Of a stretch of 64,000 nt of DNA, positions 36,420 to 46,716 are shown in pieces. Both the position numbers and the translations under genes were made by a program. The DNA comes from Prosopocoilus inquinatus (taxonomy: Eukaryota; Arthropoda; Insecta; Coleoptera; Lucanidae). The notes beneath the pieces were generated by a model, which had not been told where the DNA came from, ran no database searches, and was given only the letters and a program-made list of their open reading frames with translations. The stretch spans positions 54,794,101 to 54,858,100 of the forward strand of contig CM069872.1 of the NCBI GenBank assembly GCA_036172665.1, in the 5' to 3' direction. Each line of letters starts with the position of its first letter. Within the stretch, counting starts at the first letter, position 1.

Positions 36420-37450
36420 GAGTAAATCCACAAAAACAAAAAAACGAGTATCTCGTAATTACGAATTGCATTTTAAATCCCCTAACCCCCCGAAGATTTA
36501 GAAATGGAAGGCAACCCATCAATGAAAAAAAAAACAAAATCAAATCTGCGCTACGTAAATTAACTCTGACGTTTCCGACATTTTCATCGCCGTCGTTAGT
36601 ACCGTTAGTACGATTGCCCACCCTGACATTTATTTAACAATCATCGCTCGTTACGTCCTCGCCCGATAAAACAAATTTCGGAAGTCAAAGTAAATTATTC
36701 GTTTTTTGTTTTTTAATTATACAAAAGTAAATCCGAACCAAAGAAAAAAAATGGGGTTTTCTAATTACGAATTGCATTTTAAATCCCCTCGCCCCCCGAA
36801 GATTTAGAAACGGAAGGCAACCCGTCAACGAAAGAGAAATCAAATCCACGTCAACGTCAATTAATTTTAACGTTTTCGACAATTTCATTGTCGTCGTTAG
36901 TACGATTGCCCCCATGACATTGATTTAACAATCATCGCTCGTTACGTCCTCGCCCCAAAAAAAAAAATCTAAAATCAAAGTAAATTATTGTTTTTTTTTT
37001 AATTATACAAAACTAAATCCAAACCAAAAAAGAAAGGGGTTTTCTAATTACGAATTGCATTTTAAATCCTCCCCCTCCCCACCCCCCGAAGATTTAGAAA
37101 TGGATGGCAACCCATCTACGGAAAAGAAATCAAATCCACGCAAAGTAAATGAACTTTAACGTTTCCGACATTTTCATTGCCGTTGTTAGTACGATTGCCC
37201 TCCACCCCCTCTTAACTCAATACAAAAGTAAATCCAAACAAAAAAAATGGGGCTTTCTAATTCCGAACTGCATTGTAAATCGTAACCCCCGGAAGATTTA
37301 GAAACGGAAGGCAACCTATCAATGAGAAAAAAAAAATACAAAATTAAATCGCAATTACGCAACGTAAATTAATTTTTGACGTTTCCGACATTTTCATGGG
37401 CGCTGGTTAGTACGATTGCCCTTCGCCCCCCTCTAAATTATATAAAAATA
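36420..37450 (+). repeat. Family F diverged units
   Basis: Four units of about 220-300 bp each contain AAATCCAAAC(C)AAA, TTCTAATTACGAATTGCATT, CCCGAAGATTTAGAAA(T/C)GGA, TTTCCGACATTTTCAT and GTTAGTACGATTGCCC (cores near 36604, 36896, 37185 and 37405). The downstream TTAACAATCATCGCTCGTTACGTCCTC block is present in the first two only. Confidence 0.85.
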
Positions 37451-38930
37451 AATACAAACAAAAAAAAATTGGCGCTTTCTAATTCCGAATTGCACGATTT
37501 ATTTAAATCCTGACCCCTGCAGATTTTGGAATAGGCAAAATTAATTTTCAGGTTTCCGACATTTTCATTGGCGCTGTTAGTACGATTGCCCCCCCCCTCC
37601 CCCCTCTAATTAATACAAAAGTAAATCCAAACAAAATAAAAATTGGTGCTTTCTAATTCCGAATTGCACGATTTATTTAAATCCTGACCCCTGCAGATTT
37701 TGGAATTGGCAAAATTAATTTTCAGGTTTCCGACATTTTCATTGGCGCTGTTAGTACGATTGCCCCCCCCCCCCTCCCCCCCTCTAATTAATACAAAAGT
37801 AAATCCAAACAAAATAAAAATTGGTGCTTTCTAATTCCGAATTGCACGATTTAATTAAATCCTGACCCCTGCAGATTTTGGAATTGGCAAAATTAATTTC
37901 CAGGTTTCCGACATTTTCATTGGCGTTGTTAGTACGATTGCCCCCCCTCCCCCTCTCTAATTAATACAAAAGTAAATCCAAACAAAATAAAAATTGGTGC
38001 TTTCTAATTCCGAATTGCACGATTTAATTAAATCCTGACCCCTGCAGATTTTGGAATAGGCAAAATTAATTTTCAGGTTTCCGACATTTTCATTGGCGCT
38101 GTTAGTACGATTGCCCCCCCCCCTCCCCCCTCTAATTAATACAAAAGTAAATCCAAACAAAATAAAAATTGGTGCTTTCTAATTCCGAATTGCACGATTT
38201 AATTAAATCCTGACCCCTGCAGATTTTGGAATTGGCAAAATTAATTTCCAGGTTTCCGACATTTTCATTGGCGTTGTTAGTACGATTGCCCCCCCCTCCC
38301 CCCCTCTAATTAATACAAAAGTAAATCCAAACAAAATAAAAATTGGTGCTTTCTAATTCCGAATTGCACGATTTAATTAAATCCTGACCCCTGCAGATTT
38401 TGGAATTGGCAAAATTAATTTCCAGGTTTCCGACATTTTCATTGGCGTTGTTAGTACGATTGCCCCCCCTCCCCCCTCTAATTAATACAAAAGTAAATCC
38501 AAACAAAATAAAAATTGGTGCTTTCTAATTCCGAATTGCACGATTTAATTAAATCCTGACCCCTGCAGATTTTGGAATAGGCAAAATTAATTTTCAGGTT
38601 TCCGACATTTTCATTGGCGCTGTTAGTACGATTGCCCCCCCCCTCCCCCCTCTAATTAATACAAAAGTAAATCCAAACAAAATAAAAATTGGTGCTTTCT
38701 AATTCCGAATTGCACGATTTAATTAAATCCTGACCCCTGCAGATTTTGGAATTGGCAAAATTAATTTCCAGGTTTCCGACATTTTCATTGGCGTTGTTAG
38801 TACGATTGCCCCCCCTCCCCCCTCTAATTAATACAAAAGTAAATCCAAACAAAATAAAAATTGGCGCTTTCTAATTCCGAATTGCACGATTTAATTAAAT
38901 CCTGACCCCTGCAGATTTCGGAATAGGCAA
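37451..38930 (+). repeat. Family F ~174-bp satellite, eight units
   Basis: AATTGGTGCTTTC begins at 37641, 37819, 37992, 38167, 38341, 38513, 38687 and (as AATTGGCGCTTTC) 38859, with spacings 172-178 bp. Differences are mostly in the C-run length of the CCCCCCTCCCCCCTCT segment. Two variants exist: GAATAGGC...TTTTCAGG...GGCGCTG and GAATTGGC...TTCCAGG...GGCGTTG, intermingled as A, A', B, A, B, B, A, B. Minus-strand open frames of ~66 codons recur in the units (for example 38306-38506 and 38652-38852). They contain repeated MFGFTFVLIRGG but no stop-free continuity between units and are not genes. Confidence 0.95.
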
Positions 38931-39509
38931 AAAATCTAACGTCCATCGCGCGAAGTAAAATGGGTTGCCTATCTCCCACCGTTAAAACGAGCACGGCGCG
39001 GGCGGCGCGGCGCACGGGGCAAAAAGGGTTTCATCCCCGAGCTAAGTAAAATAATTCCCTTCTTTAGAAACGAACGCGTCGATTGCACTTTGGACTCGAC
39101 GTTCTTCAAAAAAAAAAAGAAAATTGAACTAAAGCGGAGCTTACATTTATACGTCACATCTTTCCCCCCCCCCCCACGGATCAAATCTTACGGCCGGCGC
39201 GGGCGGACACGTGAACCAATCAGCACAACTCAATCTATTGTTTTAATCGCGAAAGATTTTATAACTTATTTAGCTCGTGAGAATTGGACGAGACGAAACA
39301 AATAAAACACTTTAGAAACGAGCTAAAGAAATTATCTTACTTACTTACTTGACGTTTCGCGAACGTTTCGGCGTTTGCGCTTTATCAGAAGTGTTTTTTT
39401 TTTATTCGCTTCGCATCCTTTCCGAAGGTTTTGTATTTATTTAAATTAGGTGGAATCAAGTTTCTTGTTTCTTAATTTGGGGGGGCGGAGCAAAATTAAC
39501 TGAATTTAT
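38931..39509. other. Spacer 3' of the first Ly6 gene
   Basis: A single-copy stretch lies between the family F satellite and the Ly6-like gene. On the minus strand, 39389-39350 reads CTGATAAAGCGCAAACGCCG then AAACG, which resembles the catalytic core of hammerhead motifs with one changed base. No coding region is seen. Possible AATAAA (minus strand) lies where TTTATT occurs at 39504 and 39433, suitable for 3'-end formation of the gene at 39510. Confidence 0.4.
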
Positions 39510-39947
39510 TTAATTATCAGGAAGAAGTTTGCAAACATACATTGCAAGGTATAGCTTGAGGAAAAACGATGAAGGACCTCCTTCGCGCACGCGCACGGAA
39601 ACGCTAGCCACGGGCAGCACGTTGAACCTTGCGTTGCAGAGATCAGTGGCGCACGTCTCCCTGTAATAGTACAGGTCCGCATTCCCCTTCGGCGCCAACT
39701 TCTTCCCGCAGGACCTCCGCACCTTGTATACTCCGTTGCGTACTTCCATCTCGACCACGCACATCTCGCCGCCCTTGCAGACCGCGATCGGCGTTTCCCT
39801 TTCGTTCGGGATCCAGCACGACGAGTACTCGGCGAAGAGGAGCGTGTCGTGAACGCAGCTGTAGCATCTCAGTGCTTGCGCGGCAGGAAACAAGCTGGGG
39901 AAGCACAGGAGGGCGCACAATAATATTGCCTTGCGGTCGCTTGACAT
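39510..39947 (-). CDS. Ly6/uPAR-type three-finger secreted protein, 8-cysteine subclass
   Basis: This encodes 145 residues in one exon. A basic-then-hydrophobic signal peptide (residues 1-25, ending PAAQA) precedes a domain that opens LRCYSC (Cys28, Cys31) and closes CATDLCN. Eight domain cysteines are present. Relative to the array genes it lacks the third and seventh. The tail after CN is about 35 residues and ends with a hydrophobic LKLYLAMYVCKLL segment, which could be a GPI signal or a membrane anchor. The start is the ATG at 39945-39947. The open frame extends further upstream but begins at TTG. Another ATG in a stronger context lies 13 bases upstream in a different frame. Ly6 proteins of insects act at the cell surface on receptors, channels or septate junctions; the role of this one is unknown. 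It is not part of the tandem array and is the most diverged intact member. Confidence 0.85.
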   Translation of the reverse strand: MSSDRKAILLCALLCFPSLFPAAQALRCYSCVHDTLLFAEYSSCWIPNERETPIAVCKGGEMCVVEMEVRNGVYKVRRSCGKKLAPKGNADLYYYRETCATDLCNARFNVLPVASVSVRVREGGPSSFFLKLYLAMYVCKLLPDN

Positions 39948-40127
39948 TTGCAGATGACATTTTGATGTGCACGTAATTACAAGGTCGCTAGATTTGACGA
40001 GGACCACCAAAGATAATCTCAATTTCTGTCCGCCCCCTCCCCCTTATCGTCGCCGACAGACGGATGAATTTTCAATCTTCTTACTTTTACTTATTTAAAG
40101 TTACTTATGGTTTGCTCAAGTAGTTGA

Positions 40128-40640
40128 TCGTCACATCTTTCCCCTCTTACGCTTGAGTATGTTCGTCACATCTTTCCCCTCTTACGCTTGAGTATGTTCG
40201 TCACATCTTTCCCCTCTTACGCTTGAATATATTCGTCACATCTTTCCCCTCTTACGCTTGAGTATACTGGTCACATCTTTCTCCTTTTAAGCTTGAGTAC
40301 GTTCGTCACATCTTTCCCCTCTTACGCTTAAATATGTTCGTCATATCTTTCCCCTTTGCTTGAGTATGTTCGTCACATCTTTCCCCTCTTACGCTTGAGA
40401 GCATGTTCGTCACATCTTTCCCCTCTTACGCTTGAATATATTCGTCACATCTTTCCCCTCTTACGCTTGAGTATACTGGTCACATCTTTCTCCTTTTAAG
40501 CTTGAGTACGTTCGTCACATCTTTCCCATCTTACGCTTAAATATGTTCGTCATATCTTTCCCCTTTGCTTGAGTATGCTCGTCACATCTTTCCCCTCTTA
40601 CGCTTGAGAGCATGTTCGTCACATCTTTCCCCCACTTAAG
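40128..40640 (+). repeat. ~35-bp minisatellite with 209-bp higher-order period
   Basis: The unit is TTCGTCACATCTTTCCCCTC + TTACGCTTGAGTATG, repeated about 15 times. A block of six units with distinctive variants (GCTTGAATATATTCGTC, GTATACTGGTCACATCTTTC with TCCTTTTAAGC, CATATCTTTCCCCTTTGC, GAGAGCATG) is itself duplicated. The GCTTGAATAT marker lies at 40221 and 40430, 209 bp apart. It sits just upstream of the Ly6-like gene at 39510-39947 and has no coding potential. Confidence 0.93.
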
Positions 40641-40739
40641 CAAAGGAAAACTTGGTCCATTAAAAAAATCGTCTTAACAAACCACCTCTTCTGTTTATAA
40701 CATTTTTTTTTCAATGCTAATCGTTTCTTAAGTACACAG

Positions 40740-40862
40740 AAGGAGGTAGACGCTGATGCAGAATGTGAAAACCGCGCCGGATGCGCCCGAGCGCACGACG
40801 GACCTGCTGCTCATCTTCACGTTCGCCGTCGAATTGCAAAGGTTCGTCGTGCACGAATCGCT
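40740..40862 (-). pseudogene. Ly6-like C-terminal exon or gene fragment
   Basis: On the minus strand, a frame of about 40 codons reads DSCTTNLCNS and then a hydrophobic tail VFTFCISVYLLLCT before TAA. This is the last part of a Ly6 domain (cysteines nine and ten) plus the tail, matching DSCTTDLCNS in the tandem genes. Immediately upstream is TTTATTTCAG, a good splice acceptor, so it may be the terminal exon of a gene with introns. The remaining exons were not found between 40.9 and 49 kb. Alternatively it is a remnant cut off by the family F repeat that starts right beside it. Both readings fit; the fragment itself is secure. Confidence 0.6.
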
Positions 40863-43680
40863 GAAATAAAAGATGTTCTTCTTCCGAATTCCATTTTAAA
40901 GTCCAACAACCCCTAGAAGTTTCGAAACAGACGATTCTTCAATCCAGAAAAAAAAATCAAGACGCGCAACGCCCGTTAATTTCGACGTTGCGATATTTTT
41001 ATTGCCGTCGTTAGTACGATTTCCCCCTATATTTGTTTAATAAGCGTCACCCGTTACACCCCCCACTCATTAAAACAAATTCGTAGGCCAGAGTAACTTA
41101 TTCGTCTCCTTTAAAAACTGAGTAAATCCACACAAGAAATTGATTTTTTTGTAATTTCTCATTGATTTTGATGTTCTTATTGCCGTCGTTGGTACGATTT
41201 CCCTCGACGTTTATTTATTTAATAATCGTCGCCGGTCGCATCCTCACTCATTAAAACAAATTCGGGAGAACAAACTGACTGAATCCGGCGCGGCGGCGAG
41301 CAATATTTGAAATTTGAATTTTAAATTTGCCGACAGAGTCACCGCCATGCAGGTGTTCCGACACGGCTTTTACCATCTGTGGACACCATCTGTGGCATTA
41401 GAGCAAATTCGAAAGTCAAGGTGACTTATCCGTTTCCTTTAAATACGGAGTAAATCCACAGAAAAATTTGGAATTTTGTAACTTCTGTTTATAATATAAA
41501 TTCTAACCCCTGGAAATTTCGAAATAGGCAACCCTTCGATTAAAAAAAACAAACGCGCGCAACGTCCATTAACAATTGCGTGCGTTAATGCCGATGCTTC
41601 AATGTTTCCATTGCCTTCGTTAGTACGATTGCCCTGACGTTCATTTAGTAATCGTCGATCTCGTCACGTCCTCACTCGCGCTGAGACAAATTCGAAAATC
41701 AAAGTAACTTCTGCTTTTTATTTATAAACGCAAAGGAGTGAAAATTCACAAAGAAATAGGCACTTTCCAATTGCGAATTCCATTTTAAAGCCTAACAACC
41801 CCCGAAGCTTTGGAATAGACAACCAATCGATCGATAAAAAAAGATTCAATACGCGCAACGCTCATTAATTTTGAGGTTTGGATGTTTTTATTGCCGTCGT
41901 TAGTACGATTTCCCCCTACATTTATTGAATAATCGTCGCCCGTTACACCCCGACTCATTAAAACAAATTCGAAAACCAAAGTAACTTATTCGTTTCCTTT
42001 AAATACCGAGTACATCCACAGAAAAAAATGGAATTTTGTTATTTCTGTTTGCAATTTAAATCCCAACCCCCGGGGATTTCGGAATAGGTAACCCATCGAT
42101 CGATAAAAACAAATTCAATACGCGTACGGCTCATCACTTTTGACGTTTCGATGTTTTCATCGCAGTCGTTAGTACGATTTCCCCCTACAATTATTGAATA
42201 ATCGTCGTCCGTTACGCCCCGACTCATTAAAACACAAATTCGAAAGCCAAAGTAACTTATTCGTTTCATTTAAATACCGAGTAAATCCACAGAAAAAAAT
42301 GGAATCGCTGTCGTTAGTGCGATTTCCCACTGCGTTTATTTAATAGTCGTCGCTCGCTACATCCTTACTTATTAAAACAAATTTTCGAAAGTCATACGGA
42401 GTAAATCCACAATAATAAAAGTGGCATTTTGTGATTTTTGTTTACAATTCAAATCCTGATCCCCGCGGATTTCGGAATAGGCAACCCATCAATCGAAAAG
42501 AAAACATTTTTTTTTAATGAGCGCAACGTCCATTAATAATTGTGTGCGTTAACGCCGATGTTTCGACGATTTCATTGCCGGCGTTAGTACGATTTCCCTC
42601 TGACGTTCGTTTCGTTTAATAATCGTCGCTCTCGCGACACTAAGACAAATTCGAAAGTTAAAGTAACTTCTAAGTTTGACTTAAACGCAGAGTGAAAATT
42701 CACAAAGAAATAATTGGCACTTTTTTATTTCGGATTTCATTTTGAAGCCTAACAACCCCCGAAGCTTCGGAATGGACAACCCATCGATCGATAAAAAAAG
42801 ATTCAATACGCGCAATGCTCATTAATTTTGAGGTTTGGATGTTTTTATTGCCGTCGTTAGTACGATTTCCCCCCTACATTTATTGAATAATCGTCGCCCG
42901 TTACACTCCGACTCATTAAAACAGATTCGAAAGTCAAAGTAACTTATTCGTTTCCTTTAAACACCGAGTAAATCCACAGAAAAAATTGGAATTTTCTAAT
43001 TTCTGTTTACAATTTAAATCCAAACCTAAGAAATTGACACTTTAAAGTCTAACAACCCCCGAAGTGTCAGAATAGGCAACCCATCGATGAATAAAAAAGA
43101 TTCAATACGCGCAGCGCTAATTAATTTTGACGTTTCCATATTTTTATCGCCGTCGTTAGTACGATTTTCCCCTGAATTTATTGAATAATCGTCCTTTGTT
43201 ACACTCCCACTCATTAAAACAAAAAGAAAGCCAAGTAACTTATTCGTTTCCTCTAAATACCGAGTAAATCCACAAAGAAAAATGAAATTTTGGAATTTTT
43301 GTTTACAATTTAAATCCAAATTTTTAATTCCGAACTCCACTTTAAACCCTAACAACCCCCGAAGTGTTAGAATCATCAATCAATCGAAAGAACGATCCAG
43401 TACGCGCTACGCTCATTAATTTTGAGGTTTGGATGTTTTCATTGCCGGCGTTAGTACGATTTCCCCCGACATTTCTTTAAAAAATCGTCGCTCGTAACAT
43501 GAACAACTCATGAAAACAAATTCGAGAGACCAAACTGACTGACCCCGGCGGCGCGGCGCGACCGCGGCGGCGAGCTATATTTGGAATTTGAAGCTTGAGT
43601 TTGCCGACAGAGTCACCGCCTTGCAGGTGTTCCAATACGGCTTCTACCATCTGTGGACACTGGCGAGTCGCGCTGTTTGA
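40863..43680 (+). repeat. Family F repeats, about ten diverged units
   Basis: TTGCCGTCGTTAGTACGATT or close variants have their GTTAGTACGATT cores near 41011, 41189, 41621, 41899, 42167, 42314, 42591, 42857, 43156 and 43450. Units of 250-290 bp carry AACTTATTCGTTTCCTTTAA, GAGTAAATCCACA, CTAACAACCCC(C)GAAG and AATAATCGTCGCCCGTTACA. Larger duplications are visible; for example, the 41690-41960 block is repeated near 42650-42930. The minus-strand frames here (41785-41979, 42039-42269, 43026-43379) are translations of the repeat. Confidence 0.88.
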
Positions 43681-44837
43681 AGTACCGAGTTGAAGAAAAG
43701 TGATTGCCGAGGGCCAGCTGCTGCAAGCTAATCAATTGTGAGCACGCGATTAGTTAAGCGCGATCTGTACACGATAAATTCCCCCGCTGTACCGCCCCAC
43801 CCCCCCTTCGCTGTCTCATCCGATTTTGAGATTGCATGAAGTTGTTTGTCGCATCTGAATCCTCTCCTTTCATAATTAACGAATGCAACAGCGTCGTCGA
43901 AGTTTCCGGATCCAATCCAATCCAAACCGTCGCCGCAATTAGTTTCACGCCCCGGCCGGCGGCGCGGCGGCGTTTCGTCTGCGTCCACAGAGCAAATCGT
44001 GCTCCTGCATCAACCCCCGCGCCCCCTAATCACCCCCCGGCCGCCCCATCTATTTTTACGTTCGGGTTTTAAACGTCGATTTAATTCGCCTTCAACACCT
44101 GTCGCGCTGTTTGTCTCGTTCGTCGCCTGCTCCGGAACGAATTGGAACTGAAATTAATTTACCGCCGCCGGGGAAGGAAGGAACGAAGGTCTTCTCGGAG
44201 CTTGAAGATGACACACTTTTCAGGTATCACGTCGCGTCGTTGCTTGCATTTGTTTTTTTTTTTTTTTTTTGGAAGACATACGAATTCGAATTCAATTCTA
44301 GTTTCGACGTGCACACCTTTACTTCTTCTTCGTTGGGCCCGGGGGGTTGGGGGGAGGGGGGGGGGGAGAAATGTTGTGGCTTTCCCTTCTTTACCCCCGC
44401 AACAACAATAACTTGAGTCTTCTTCGAGTTTTCGTGTTGTAGTTAGTTCTGCCTTCGTCGGCGTTAGCCGAAGTTAAATTTAAGTTTGGTCAGCACCGGA
44501 ATTTATTTGCTCATCCGGCTCCTTGGTTCTGCATAAATCCCTGCTGGCTCATCAAGGAGAGGGCGCCTGTATCATCGTTTTCGGTCGGAGGAATCATAAT
44601 CGAAAGCGTCCCGGAGCGGTTGTGGGGATGGTGGAGGAGGAGGTGGGGGAAGGTTGCTTATTACGTATGGAACCGAATCCGGGCGGTCGCCTCCACCAAA
44701 TATCACGTACGTTTTCTATTATTCGAGAGGGCGGCTTCGATAAAAACTGCCCGCCCGCCCGCCGTCGTTATTTAGGGGATGAGGGCGCCGCGACGTTATT
44801 TGTGATTATGCAGGGGGAACTACTAATATTACTATTG
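43681..44837. other. Intergenic DNA, no gene recognised
   Basis: T and G runs (44251-44270, 44340-44367) and CGCC runs near 44750-44765 are seen. The overlapping open frames on both strands have no family features. Confidence 0.5.
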
Positions 44838-45202
44838 TTTTAAGTGAGCACGAGAACGGGGGGAGGATAGGTCCGTCGGTGATGGCGAGAAGTTAGGTTA
44901 AGTTGTCGATCGGTGCAATACTTAACCTAACTTCTTCGATCTATTGCACCGATCGACGACATAACCCAACTTCTCACCATCGCTTAATAACATAATCAAC
45001 CCCCTTAAGTGAGCACGGGAATGGGAGGGGGATCGATCCAACAGCGATGGTGAGAAGATAGGTTATGTCGTCGATCGGTGCAATAGATCGAAGAAGTTAG
45101 GTTAAATATTGCACTGATCGACAACTTAACCTTACTTCTCGCCATCACTGATGGATCGATCCCACTCCCATTCCCGTGTTCACTTAAGGGGGTTGATTAT
45201 GT
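44838..45202. mobile_element. Foldback (long inverted repeat) element
   Basis: Arms of about 145 bp at 44838-44984 and 45046-45187 are reverse complements at roughly 90 percent by eye. Key shared pieces are AAGTTGTCGATC(G/A)GTGCAATA, CTAACTTCTTCGATCTATTG and CACCGATCGACGACATAACC. A second, nested inverted pair begins AACATAATCAACCCCCTTAA at 44989 and ends with its complement at 45202. Each arm contains its own smaller palindrome around TTAACCTAACTTCTT. There is no open frame. The structure suits a foldback or MITE-type element, possibly two overlapping copies. Confidence 0.85.
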
Positions 45203-45769
45203 TCACACTAACGATCAGGCTTCATTTGAGGGAAGACGCAGGGGCTTGTTGGATACAGTCACGTTCGATTTTTAATTGGGGGGGGGGGGAGATAGAGTAA
45301 TTAAAAATCGAAATTTCGTGTAACAGCGAAAGTCAGCAAAGACTTCGCACGGATTACAAAAAAAAGGGGTCGGGAATATTTTCATTTTTTCATTTGGAGT
45401 AATTAAACACTTGAATTCAATTACTCCAAATGCTTAACGAGCTTGTCCGCGAGCCTGTCTGCCTGCCTGGTGTGTTGGGCTTGACTTCGCCGATAAAATT
45501 CCACCGGGTCTTCAGTCAATTTTAAATGAGCGTCGATCGTGCCGTGCCGAATATAAAAATGTCGTAAAGGTTACGAGCAGTTAACAAGGCAGACGATGGC
45601 GTTATTATTTGTTTCCGCTTCCGTTCGCCGCCGCCGCCGCCGCCGCCGCCGCGCCGCCGGTTTACAGGCTCGTCGGTTTTTTCTTTTCTTTTTTTTTTGA
45701 ATAATCTTTATTTGTCCTTCAAAGAGATCTTGCGGAAAGCAAATGTAAGAATCCGAAAACTTCAACATG
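45203..45769. other. Intergenic DNA with two small inverted repeats and a CCG tract
   Basis: CGATTTTTAATT (45269) and AATTAAAAATCG (45299) flank a G run. ATTTGGAGTAATT (45394) and AATTACTCCAAAT (45419) form a second hairpin. A (CCG)n tract lies at 45627-45659; on the minus strand it gives an arginine-run frame that is not a gene. Confidence 0.65.
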
Positions 45770-45771
45770 TA

Positions 45772-46714
45772 CAGGGTGTTCCTTCACTGTGTGCAAATAT
45801 TTAAACCTGCAATACGTCACCATAAATGGCAACGATTGAACTCACATGTTCTCAACATAAATGCGATAGTTTTCGAGAAAAATGCAGTTGCAGATTTTCA
45901 CTAAGCCGTTTGAGAACTGCCGGCGTAGCTAAAAGTGGAACGCGGCCGCCGCCTCTTCAATTACGATCCGCAGCCGAAGTGGGCCGGGGTCGGTGCCTTA
46001 CCGGATCTTGAGCAGGAACGACGTGAATCAGCGCCGCTCCGATCATCCGGTCGGTCAAGACGTTCACAATTTAAATTAACTTCGACTGCAAGTAATTACA
46101 AGTTTAAGTATTTTAGATTGAAATCTAGTGCAGTTCAAGAAGCTGCGGGGTTCGTAATTGCCGAACAAATTAAAAGCGAGGCACAAGCAAATTGTGATTT
46201 CTCATTCCAAATTACTTTTAAAAGACATATAAAAATTTTACGTTTACTTTGTTGCCATGGATCGTAAGTGGTAATACTTTCATAGCTGGCAGCGAGATTG
46301 CGGCAAAAGTTTATTGACGTAAAAGGGTGAAGGAAGAACATTTTCAAGGCGCCTGCCTAATTGGTGCATAAATTTTCATCGATAGTTGATTTCGAAAAAC
46401 AAATAAATGCAACGTTACTTCCCTTGGTGAATTAAAATAATTAAAATTTTAAACAAAATAATTAATGAACGGTATCGGTGATTATTATTACGAAACTCTG
46501 CGTTGAACATCGAGTGCGGTATCGGTGGACGCGTTCATACCGAGAGGAAGGCGAAGTTGACCTTTTCGGACATTTCAGCGGTTCCAAACAAGTGGTCCAT
46601 CCGAAATTTTTTGGCTACGATACGGTAGCCACCAAAAAATACCCGCAGAAGGTAGCATTTCGTGTACTTATACTAAGTTTTTTTTTTATTTGCACACAGT
46701 ACAGGAACACCCTG
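45772..46714. mobile_element. Complete non-autonomous DNA transposon with TA target duplication
   Basis: The left end TACAGGGTGTTCCTTCACTG then TGTGCAAATA and the right end, read in reverse complement, TACAGGGTGTTCCTGTACTG then TGTGCAAATA, form ~30-bp terminal inverted repeats with two mismatches. TA stands at both junctions (45770-45771 and 46715-46716). The element is 943 bp with no transposase-sized frame, so it would need a partner in trans. Terminal sequence and TA target suggest the Tc1/mariner superfamily (inference). A left-end fragment of the same family lies at 35995-36342. Confidence 0.88.
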
Positions 46715-46716
46715 TA

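Noticed and set aside
37606..38852. Recurring ~66-codon minus frames with MFGFTFVLIRGG
   Set aside because: They recur only because the satellite unit recurs. C-run length changes shift the frame between units, which is incompatible with coding.
40128..40640. CRISPR-like array (regular ~35-bp repeats)
   Set aside because: Units are contiguous without unique spacers, and the genome is eukaryotic. This is a minisatellite.
45627..45768. Minus-strand frame with an arginine run
   Set aside because: Produced by a CCG trinucleotide tract and a T run, with no protein features.
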